Shown here: in pieces, positions 1 through 5,683 of the stretch
Position numbering within the stretch: the first letter of the stretch is position 1
Layout of the letters: each line of letters begins with the position of its first letter
Origin: Chloroflexota bacterium
GTDB lineage: Bacteria > Chloroflexota > UBA11872
Direction: 5' to 3'
NCBI GenBank assembly: GCA_028875175.1
Contig: JAPPFO010000003.1
Span: 24,228 to 32,038, forward strand
DNA: 7,811 nt
The notes under the pieces: model-generated
Seen by the model: only the letters and a program-made list of their open reading frames with translations
The model's database searches: none
Told to the model about the DNA's origin: nothing
Program-made: the position numbers and the translations under genes

Positions 1-343
1 TTTCCCAAGGACCACGCGAAGCAACGGAAACTGGCGCGAAGTCTAGCAACGCCCCTGGATAAGCGAGCCGCATATGTCCGTGGCCAGTGCTTGGCTTTGA
101 CACGGGCGGCCCGCAACCTTGCAAGCTGGCTTCGTGAAGCCGCCCGGCGCCCCTCGAACTCGTCGGCATCTTGGCTACGGAGCTCACCCTGGCCGGACAG
201 ATGTCGGCTCTCCGGCGCGACACACGCCGAAATGCGTGCCCGGCGGGCGGACTCCCGCGCTGACAATCTCGCTCTTCGCGCCAACGTGATGGCCGGGAAC
301 CGCCATTCCCTAATCCCTGGAACCACCGCTTCCGATCCCTGCC
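1..343. other. Left-edge region with no supported gene
   Basis: No protein or RNA gene can be supported here. One + strand frame is open from base 1 to the stop ending at 375 (about 124 residues), rich in Arg, Ala and Ser. It has no recognisable motif, no good start with a ribosome binding site, and lacks the strong third-position GC of the genes to the right, so I read it as non-coding or decayed sequence. A small inverted repeat (GGCTTC at 128-133 and GAAGCC at 136-141) is not followed by a T run. A perfect TTGACA hexamer at 97-102 has no matching -10 box. No tRNA T-loop signature was found. The region could be the tail of an upstream gene or an old intergenic segment. Confidence 0.4.
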
Positions 344-372
344 TTGCCTGTCGTTCACATACAGTGTACAAT
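344..372 (+). promoter_or_regulatory. Candidate sigma70-type promoter upstream of modA
   Basis: TTGCCT (344-349) and TACAAT (367-372) are separated by 17 bases, the optimal spacing for a housekeeping sigma factor. The -10 box matches TATAAT at 5 of 6 positions and the -35 box matches TTGACA at 4 of 6. The surroundings are locally AT-richer than the rest of the window. An imperfect inverted repeat overlaps the -10 box: ACAGTGT at 361-367 and ACGCTGT at 377-383, 6 of 7 complementary across 9 bases. It could be an operator. Transcription would begin near 379-380 and leave a leader of about 180 bases before the preferred modA start. This is inferred from sequence pattern only. Confidence 0.4.
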
Positions 373-550
373 TAACACGCTGTCTTCGCAACCTCAACTC
401 GGGATGTCCCTGACCTCTGCAGTCCGCTTCATTCGGCGCTGCTTCAGCCTGGAATCTCTGCCGAAGTGGCCGGCCTCCACCGCCCGCCCCGCCATCCGCG
501 TGCCTGACTCCCAGGCCAATCCGCGGTCCGATAAGACCCCGCCGCGCCTC

Positions 551-574
551 AAGAGTTTTTTGGAAAAAACTCTT
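551..574. repeat. Perfect AT-rich inverted repeat at the modA start
   Basis: The arms AAGAGTTTTTT (551-561) and AAAAAACTCTT (564-574) are perfectly complementary over 11 bases and separated by only GG. It is by far the most AT-rich spot in a strongly GC-rich window, and it sits where the sequence changes from irregular composition to the C-rich modA coding region. As DNA it looks like a dimeric repressor operator. As RNA it could fold into a 10-bp stem with a UGGA loop, weak for an intrinsic terminator because the stem is mostly A-U and the downstream U run is lacking. It differs from the E. coli ModE site as I know it. It also contains the TTG (560-562) that best fits as the modA start. It might instead be a dispersed repeat. 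Confidence 0.65.
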
Positions 575-1354
575 ACGCGCGCAAACCCGCCCCTCCAGGC
601 ACTCCTCGCGCTCCTCCTCCTCACCGCCTGCATCCCCACCCCCACCCCCGACCTCCACGTCTTCGCCGCCGCCTCCCTCCGCGAAGCCCTCACCGAAACC
701 GCCGACGCCTTCCAGCGCGCCAACCCCAACGTCCAGGTCGTCTCCAACCTCGCCGGCTCCCAGGTCCTGCGCCTCCAGATCGAATCCGGCGCCCGCGCCG
801 ACCTGTTCATCTCCGCCAACCCCCACCACCTCAACGCCCTCCAACACGCCGGCCTGCTCGCGGCGCCCCCCACCGTCGTCGCCACCAACCAACTCGTCCT
901 CGCCGTCCCCGCCGCCAATCCCGCCGGCATCACCGGCCTCCAGGACCTTACCCAACCCAGCCGCCGCCTCGTCATGGCCGCCCAGTCCGTCCCCGCCGGC
1001 GCCTACGCCCGCCAAATGCTCGCCCTCCACGCCGCCGCCACCGGCCAACCGGGCTTCGCAGACGCCGTCCTCCAGCACGTCATCTCCTTCGAAACCAACG
1101 TCCGCCAGGTCGCCGCCAAGCTCGAACTCGGCGAAGCCGACGCCGGCTTCGTCTACCGCACCGACGTCCTCGCCTCCAACGGCCGCCTCCAAGTCATCGA
1201 AGCCCCGCCGCGGATCCAGGTCACCGCCAGCTACCCAGCCGCCGTTCTCCGCGACGCCCCGAACCCCGAGCTGGCTCGGCGTTTCCTCGCCTACCTCAAC
1301 TCCCCCGAAGCCCAGGCCATCCTCACCCGCCACGGCTTCGGTCCTCCCGCATGA
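560..1354 (+). CDS. modA: Molybdate ABC transporter substrate-binding lipoprotein ModA
   Basis: ModA captures molybdate (often tungstate too) outside the cytoplasmic membrane and delivers it to ModB. With the TTG start at 560 the product has 264 residues: a short basic N-terminus, a Leu-rich hydrophobic core and a lipobox LTAC with the lipidated Cys at residue 24, then a Pro/Thr linker. The mature part matches the family throughout: FAAASL (35-40), AGS (65-67), GARADLFISAN (77-87), SVPAGAYA (143-150), FETNVRQV (177-184), AGFVYRTD (195-202) and a C-terminal HGFG. Ser39, Ser67, Val181 and Tyr199 line up with known oxyanion contacts. The frame is open upstream to TTG 344, with further starts at ATG 404 and GTG 500, but these put 43 to 95 residues before the lipobox Cys. 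TTG 560 gives a normal-length signal peptide, although its Shine-Dalgarno (AAGAG, 551-555) is weak and close. Third positions are nearly all C. Function is clear; the start is uncertain. Confidence 0.93.
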   Translation: MEKTLTRANPPLQALLALLLLTACIPTPTPDLHVFAAASLREALTETADAFQRANPNVQVVSNLAGSQVLRLQIESGARADLFISANPHHLNALQHAGLLAAPPTVVATNQLVLAVPAANPAGITGLQDLTQPSRRLVMAAQSVPAGAYARQMLALHAAATGQPGFADAVLQHVISFETNVRQVAAKLELGEADAGFVYRTDVLASNGRLQVIEAPPRIQVTASYPAAVLRDAPNPELARRFLAYLNSPEAQAILTRHGFGPPA

Positions 1355-1404
1355 CCTGCCGGTGCGATGATTCGCCTCGCCGCTCTGAGAGGACCCTGAC
1401 CTGA
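1351..1404 (+). CDS. Candidate 17-residue coupling ORF between modA and modB
   Basis: An ATG overlaps the modA stop as ATGA (1351-1354). It opens a 17-codon frame reading MTCRCDDSPRRSERTLT, whose TGA (1402-1404) overlaps the proposed CTG start of modB as CTGA (1401-1404). The frame therefore fills the modA-modB gap exactly and could carry terminating ribosomes from modA to modB. It contains a Cys-X-Cys pair and several Arg residues, but I recognise no family. There is no clear Shine-Dalgarno for the ATG, so translation would depend on termination-reinitiation. A second small frame (ATG 1367 to TGA 1397-1399) lies in the same gap. The alternative is that both frames are chance and modB is reached by its own ribosome binding site alone. 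Confidence 0.3.
   Translation: MTCRCDDSPRRSERTLT
1387..1393 (+). promoter_or_regulatory. Shine-Dalgarno supporting a CTG start for modB
   Basis: GAGAGGA ends 7 bases before CTG 1401, ideal spacing for a ribosome binding site. The modB frame has a stop at 1386-1388 and no ATG, GTG or TTG between there and TTG 1473. TTG 1473 lies inside the first hydrophobic helix and has no comparable site. This makes CTG 1401 the best-supported start. Confidence 0.55.
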
Positions 1405-2216
1405 CCCCGCCGCCCCGCGCCGCCCCGCTCTCCTGGAGCCAGCTCCTCGTCTGGCTCCTGGCGGCACTCACGTTGGCCCTCGTGCTGGCCCCGGTCGCCG
1501 TCCTCATCGCCCGCGGCGTTACCCGGGCCGACATCGGAGCCGCCCTCACCAGCCCCTTCGTCCGCGGCGCCGTCCAACTCTCGCTCGTCACCTCCGCGGT
1601 CGCCGTGCTGGCCATCGTGGCGCTCGGCACGCCAACGGCCTACCTGCTGGCCCGCCGACGCTTCCCCGGACGCGCCTTGGTCGACGCCGTCATCGACCTG
1701 CCCATCGTTCTTCCCCCGGTCGTCGGCGGCCTGGCCCTGCTCCTGCTCCTGGGTCGCCAGGGCCCCGTCGGCGGCCCGCTCGCCGGCGCCGGAATCGACG
1801 TCGCCTTCACCACCGCCGCCGTCGTCCTGGCCCAGATGTTCGTCGCCGCCCCCTTCTACATCCGCGCCGCCCGCGCCGGGTTCGAGAGCGTCGACCAGCG
1901 CCTCGAAGCCGTTTCCTCCACCCTCGGCGCCCGCCCCTGGCGCACCTTCCGCCGCATCACAGTGCCCCTTGCCCTGCCCTCCCTGGCCGGCGGCGCCGTC
2001 ATGGCCTGGGCCCGCGCCCTCGGCGAGTTCGGCGCCACCATCATGTTCGCCGGCAACGTCGCCGGCCGAACCCAGACCATGCCCCTCGCCATCCTCGAAG
2101 CAATGGAAGCCGACGCCAATGCCGCTATCGCCATCGCCGTCGTCCTGGCCGGAATCGCCCTCGCCGTTCTGATTGCCTTCCGAGGCCTCGCCCGCGCCGG
2201 AAGCCGCGCCCTGTGA
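1401..2216 (+). CDS. modB: Molybdate ABC transporter permease ModB
   Basis: ModB is the membrane channel of the importer; as a dimer it receives molybdate from ModA and couples to ModC. From the CTG start the protein has 271 residues. It has about six hydrophobic segments (near 14-37, 56-84, 96-118, 132-155, 195-217 and 240-261). The cytoplasmic EAA coupling loop runs from about 169 to 193, with Glu169, Gly176, Ile186 and the VPLALP end visible. DLPIVLPPVVGG (99-110) and ALGEFGATIMFAGN (206-219) are typical of the ModB/CysT-type permease family. Starting instead at TTG 1473 would remove 24 residues and truncate the first membrane helix. CTG is rare as an initiator, so a one-base assembly error near 1367-1400 joining the ATG 1367 frame is an alternative. 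The TGA overlaps the modC GTG by four bases. Confidence 0.93.
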   Translation: MTPPPRAAPLSWSQLLVWLLAALTLALVLAPVAVLIARGVTRADIGAALTSPFVRGAVQLSLVTSAVAVLAIVALGTPTAYLLARRRFPGRALVDAVIDLPIVLPPVVGGLALLLLLGRQGPVGGPLAGAGIDVAFTTAAVVLAQMFVAAPFYIRAARAGFESVDQRLEAVSSTLGARPWRTFRRITVPLALPSLAGGAVMAWARALGEFGATIMFAGNVAGRTQTMPLAILEAMEADANAAIAIAVVLAGIALAVLIAFRGLARAGSRAL

Positions 2217-3295
2217 TCCAGTTCGACGTCACCCGCACGCTCGGCAACTTCCGGCTCGCTCCGAAACTCCAGGTCGGACCCGGAATCACCGTGCTCTTCG
2301 GCCAATCCGGCGCCGGCAAAACCCTCACCCTCGAAGCCATCGCTGGACTCCTCACCCCCGACCGCGGCCGCATCGCCATCCACGACCGCGCCGTCTTCGA
2401 TGCTGCGACCGGACTCAACGTCCCGCCCTACGACCGCCGCCTCGGCTACGTCGTCCAGAGCTACGCCCTCTTCCCCCACCTCACCGTCGCCGAGAACGTC
2501 GCCTACGGCGTATTCGACCTACCCCGCGCCGAGCGCGACCAACGCGTCGACGGCCTGCTCCGAACCCTCGGCATTCAGGATCTCGCCGGCCGCCGCCCGG
2601 CCCGGATCTCCGGCGGCCAAGCCCAGCGCACAGCCCTGGCCCGTGCCCTCGTCCGCCGCCCCCAGGCGCTTCTGCTCGACGAGCCCTTCGCCGCCCTCGA
2701 CGAAGGCGTGGCCCTCACCCTGCGCCGCGAACTCCGCCGCCTCGTCCGAGATCTGGATCTCCCTGTGCTCATGGTCACCCACGACCTCACCGAGGCCAGC
2801 CACATCGGCGACTGCATCGCCGTCATGGACGCCGGCCAGGTCCTCCAGGTCGGCGACCGTCCCGACGTCCTTCAGCGCCCCCGCACCGCCCGCGTCGCCC
2901 GCCTCCTCGGCATCGCCAACGTCCTCGAAGGCAAAACCTTTCGCTCGGAAAACGGCGTCGTGGTGAACACGCCCATCGGACAGCTGCAGACAGCCCAAAG
3001 CGACATCACCGAAGGCCCAGTCCGTATCGCCATCCGCGCCGACCAAATCATCCTCACCCGCCCTGACCGACAATCCGACGACCGCCCCAACACCCTGGAC
3101 GTCGTTATCACCGACGAAGCCGACTTCGGCCACTCCCGCGCCCTCTACGCCCGCCTGGCCGCCGCAACCGGATCCTCAGCCCCAACTCTCGAGATCCAGA
3201 TCGCCCCCCACCCCTACCAGGTCATGGGCGTCGCCACCCGCCGCCGCTGGCGCGTCCACATCCCCCCCGCAGCCGTCCACGTCATGCGAACCTGA
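2213..3295 (+). CDS. modC: Molybdate ABC transporter ATP-binding protein ModC
   Basis: ModC is the cytoplasmic ATPase driving molybdate import. The 360-residue product has every core ABC motif: Walker A GQSGAGKT (30-37), Q-loop Gln82, signature ISGGQ (132-136, Ile replacing the more usual Leu), Walker B ALLLDEP (152-158), D-loop ALD (161-163) and switch His190. The segment from about 234 to 360 follows the ATPase core, begins ANVLEG as TOBE/MOP-type domains of ModC usually do, and would be the molybdate-sensing or regulatory region. Length is normal for ModC. The GTG start overlaps the modB stop (GTGA, 2213-2216), with a GGAAG Shine-Dalgarno at 2199-2203, indicating translational coupling. 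ABC ATPases of other oxyanion importers are similar, but the neighbouring modA and modB settle the substrate class. Confidence 0.95.
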   Translation: MIQFDVTRTLGNFRLAPKLQVGPGITVLFGQSGAGKTLTLEAIAGLLTPDRGRIAIHDRAVFDAATGLNVPPYDRRLGYVVQSYALFPHLTVAENVAYGVFDLPRAERDQRVDGLLRTLGIQDLAGRRPARISGGQAQRTALARALVRRPQALLLDEPFAALDEGVALTLRRELRRLVRDLDLPVLMVTHDLTEASHIGDCIAVMDAGQVLQVGDRPDVLQRPRTARVARLLGIANVLEGKTFRSENGVVVNTPIGQLQTAQSDITEGPVRIAIRADQIILTRPDRQSDDRPNTLDVVITDEADFGHSRALYARLAAATGSSAPTLEIQIAPHPYQVMGVATRRRWRVHIPPAAVHVMRT

Positions 3296-3328
3296 CATGC
3301 TTGGGGCAGTGGTTTCCCAATCGGACCC

Positions 3329-4150
3329 ATGACCTACGCCGCCGAACTCGCTTTCGCCGTCGATGTTGTCCGCCGCGCCGCCGACCCGGCCCTGGCGCTC
3401 TTTGAGCGTCCTGATCTCCCAGTCTTCGATAAGCCCGACGGCACCATCGTCACCCAGGCTGACTACGACGTGAACGACGTCATCGTCGACGCCATAGCCG
3501 CCGCCTATCCCCATGACGCCATCCTCTCCGAGGAAGGCCCCGACGACCCGGATCGCTTGAGCAAGTCGCGCTGCTGGATTGTCGACCCCATCGACGGCAC
3601 GTCCCATTTCGAGCGCGGCGACCGCGACTGGTCCATCATGCTCGCGCTCGCCGTCGACGGGCGTTCCGTCGTCGGCGCCGTCAACCGGCCCGCCATGCCC
3701 GATCTCCGCTCCGGCGCCGTCGGCGTCACCCCCACTTTGGAGTTGGAAGACCGGACGATTGAGTTACGGCCGCAACCGCTGGACGCCTCGCCCCTCCGCG
3801 TCCAGCACAGCTACAGCGCAGCGGCCATCACCGATGCGGCCGACTCCGACAACGTCACATTCACCGTCTCCTACCACGGCCTGATGAGCATGACCGTCAT
3901 GCTCTCCGAGGGCATGCACGCGTTCGTCGCGGCCCGCACCTCAGGATCCGAGTGGGACCTCGCGCCCCACGCCGCGATCCTGGAATCCGTCGGCGGGCTG
4001 GTCACCGATTTCAAGGGCCGCCCCCGGACCTTCAACGCGCCTGATCCCCGCATTCGTGGCGGCATCATCGCGGCCGTCTCGCCCCAGGCACACGCCCGCG
4101 CCCTCGCCCTCGTCCGCGCTGCCGGTCTCAAACCCATCCGCGATGACTAG
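3329..4150 (+). CDS. Inositol monophosphatase / CysQ-superfamily phosphatase
   Basis: This 273-residue protein belongs to the metal-dependent, typically lithium-sensitive phosphatase superfamily. That superfamily includes inositol-1-phosphatase, histidinol-phosphatase of the IMPase type and 3'(2'),5'-bisphosphate nucleotidase (CysQ). Visible motifs in order: VTQAD (41-45), LSEEG (66-70), the metal-binding DPIDGT (86-91) followed by SHF where NF is common, and EWDLAPHAAILESVGG (208-223). Asp45, Glu69, Asp86, Asp89 and Asp210 are the expected metal ligands. Only 33 bases separate it from modC, so it is probably cotranscribed; a weak CGGA lies 3 bases before the ATG. Molybdate and sulfate are analogous oxyanions, so a CysQ-like role in recycling phosphoadenosine phosphate would fit the context, but this is inference. 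The motifs do not distinguish between substrates. Confidence 0.9.
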   Translation: MTYAAELAFAVDVVRRAADPALALFERPDLPVFDKPDGTIVTQADYDVNDVIVDAIAAAYPHDAILSEEGPDDPDRLSKSRCWIVDPIDGTSHFERGDRDWSIMLALAVDGRSVVGAVNRPAMPDLRSGAVGVTPTLELEDRTIELRPQPLDASPLRVQHSYSAAAITDAADSDNVTFTVSYHGLMSMTVMLSEGMHAFVAARTSGSEWDLAPHAAILESVGGLVTDFKGRPRTFNAPDPRIRGGIIAAVSPQAHARALALVRAAGLKPIRDD

Positions 4151-4178
4151 CGCCCAGGGCTCCCGGCTAGCGCGCCGC

Positions 4179-4184
4179 TACACT
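4179..4184 (+). promoter_or_regulatory. Possible -10 box before the M81 gene
   Basis: TACACT fits the TANNNT pattern of a sigma70 -10 box and lies 29 bases before ATG 4214 in the 63-base gap. No convincing -35 box is seen at the expected distance. The same gap holds two direct copies of CTAGCGC (4147-4153 and 4167-4173). Weak evidence for separate transcription of the M81 gene; readthrough from the mod operon remains possible. Confidence 0.2.
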
Positions 4185-4213
4185 CACCGCCATCTACGCC
4201 CCGGAGCCGCGTC

Positions 4214-5683
4214 ATGCGCATAGCCACCGGCAACATCGGGCACGAGTCCAGCACCTTTACGCCCATCGAAACGCCGTACGAGGCCTTCTCCGAAGCCTCC
4301 CGCGGCTTCCATCGCGGCCCCGAACTCATCGAGGCCATGCGCGATACCAACACCGGCTGCGGCGGCTTCATCGATGCGGCGGCAACCCACGGCTACCAAC
4401 TGGTCCCGCTCCTCTGGACCTTCGCCGAACCCTCCGGCCCCGTCCACGCCGACGCCTGGACCCGCCTCAAGTCGGAGTTCCTCGAACGCCTCGAAGCCGC
4501 CATGCCGGTCGACGGCGCCCTGCTGGATTTGCACGGCGCGATGGTCATCGAGGGCATCGACGATGGCGAAGGCGATCTCCTCCGCGGCGTCCGCGCCATC
4601 CTCGGACCGGACCGCCCAGTCATCGTCACGCTCGACCTGCACGCCAACATCAGCGACACCATGGCCGAGCTGTCCGACGTCATCATTCCCTGCGACACCT
4701 ACCCGCACGTCGACTTCCGCGAACGCGGCCGCGAAGCCGCCGACCTCATCGTCCGCACCCTGCGAGGTGAGATCCGCCCCACCATGGCGGTCGAGCTTCT
4801 GCCGCTGCTCTGGGCCGGCGGCAACGTCACCGGCTTCGAGCCCTTCGACGGCATCGTCGCCCGCGCCCACCAGCTTGAAGCCCAGCCCGGCATCCTCACC
4901 GCCTCCGTCAACCCGGGCTTTGCCTGGGCGGACATCCCCGAGGCCGGTACCTCCGTCGTCGTGGTTACCGACGGCGACCCGGCTCGCGCAAGGCGCGAGG
5001 CGCGAGCCTACGCCGACTGGGTCTTTGGCCAGCGCCGGCAGTTCCTGGTCGACCTGGTCAGCTTCGACGACGCGTTCGCCGAAGCCCAGTTGGCTGGACC
5101 CGGAACCATCGTCATCGCCGACGGCCAGGACAACCCCGGCGGCGGTGCCCCCGGCGACTCCACCGGCCTGCTGCGCGCGTTTATCCAGCACGATCTCCGG
5201 GACGCGCTCGTCCTCACCATCTGCGACCCCGAAACCGTCCAACTCGCCCAGGCCGCCGGGCACGATGCCGAGGTCGAAGTCGCCATCGGCGGAAAGTCGC
5301 ACCCGGACCAGGGTCCACCCGTGCACACCCGCGCCACTGTTGAACGGCTGCTCAACCTCGAATTCGTCATCCGCGGTCCCATGATGACCGGCCTCACCCA
5401 GAAGTTCGGGCCCACCGCCCTGCTCCGCATCGGCGGCGTCCGCGTCGCCGTCACCACCAACCGCCTGCAAATCTTCAGCCTGGAGTGCCCCCGCACCCTC
5501 GGCCTTGAGCCTACGGCCTTGCGCTGGATCGGCGTCAAATCCTCAAACCACTTCCGCGCCGCCTACGGCCCCATCGCCGCCCAGGTCCACCGCGTCGCCT
5601 TCCCCGCCGTCCAGTCCCACGATCCCCGCGACCTCACCTACCACCGCCTCCGCCGCCCCATCTTCCCGCTCGACCCGATTTAG
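4214..5683 (+). CDS. M81 family metallopeptidase (MlrC-like)
   Basis: This 489-residue protein belongs to the family of MlrC (microcystinase C), zinc peptidases that cleave small linear peptides. Outside microcystin degraders most members have unknown substrates. The N-terminal domain begins with HESSTF (10-15; HETNTF is common in the family), then LDLHGAM (104-110), TLDLHAN (139-145) and YPHVDFRERG (163-172), which supply His and Asp ligands for the metal. The C-terminal MlrC domain carries DGQDNPGGGAPGDST (303-317). There is no signal peptide or membrane helix, so it is probably cytoplasmic. The ATG is preceded by GGAG (4203-4206) at 7 bases, fixing the start. Length is normal for the family. 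No toxin-degradation partners (mlrA, mlrB or mlrD) are visible, so a microcystin role should not be assumed; breakdown of scavenged peptides is the broader guess. Its stop overlaps that of the convergent ankyrin gene. Confidence 0.92.
   Translation: MRIATGNIGHESSTFTPIETPYEAFSEASRGFHRGPELIEAMRDTNTGCGGFIDAAATHGYQLVPLLWTFAEPSGPVHADAWTRLKSEFLERLEAAMPVDGALLDLHGAMVIEGIDDGEGDLLRGVRAILGPDRPVIVTLDLHANISDTMAELSDVIIPCDTYPHVDFRERGREAADLIVRTLRGEIRPTMAVELLPLLWAGGNVTGFEPFDGIVARAHQLEAQPGILTASVNPGFAWADIPEAGTSVVVVTDGDPARARREARAYADWVFGQRRQFLVDLVSFDDAFAEAQLAGPGTIVIADGQDNPGGGAPGDSTGLLRAFIQHDLRDALVLTICDPETVQLAQAAGHDAEVEVAIGGKSHPDQGPPVHTRATVERLLNLEFVIRGPMMTGLTQKFGPTALLRIGGVRVAVTTNRLQIFSLECPRTLGLEPTALRWIGVKSSNHFRAAYGPIAAQVHRVAFPAVQSHDPRDLTYHRLRRPIFPLDPI

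Noticed and set aside
97..102. Perfect TTGACA hexamer
   Set aside because: No -10-like sequence 16 to 18 bases downstream, so it is not a promoter by itself.
160..180. tRNA-like T-loop (GTTCGA) on the - strand
   Set aside because: The flanking bases do not form a 5-bp T stem, and no acceptor or anticodon arm fits around it.
91..375. Open frame at the left edge, possible C-terminal part of a gene
   Set aside because: Irregular third-position composition, no motif and no start signal; it also runs through the best promoter candidate of the region.
380..560. Possible molybdenum-cofactor riboswitch in the modA leader
   Set aside because: I could not find its conserved segments or a convincing multi-stem fold by eye; a covariance-model search would be decisive.
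1367..1399. Ten-codon frame ATG 1367 to TGA 1399 as the true modB start
   Set aside because: It is out of frame with modB and would need a frameshift or sequence error; CTG 1401 with its Shine-Dalgarno explains the data without one.
2173..3066. A 297-codon + strand frame overlapping modC
   Set aside because: The product is almost only Arg and Pro, the usual out-of-frame reading of C-rich coding DNA; modC in the other frame has every ABC motif.
4184..5470. A 428-codon open frame on the - strand opposite the M81 gene
   Set aside because: It lies antisense to a gene with clear family motifs, its product is a Gly/Asp/Val-rich string without motifs, and long antisense frames are expected in DNA with such strong third-position C.
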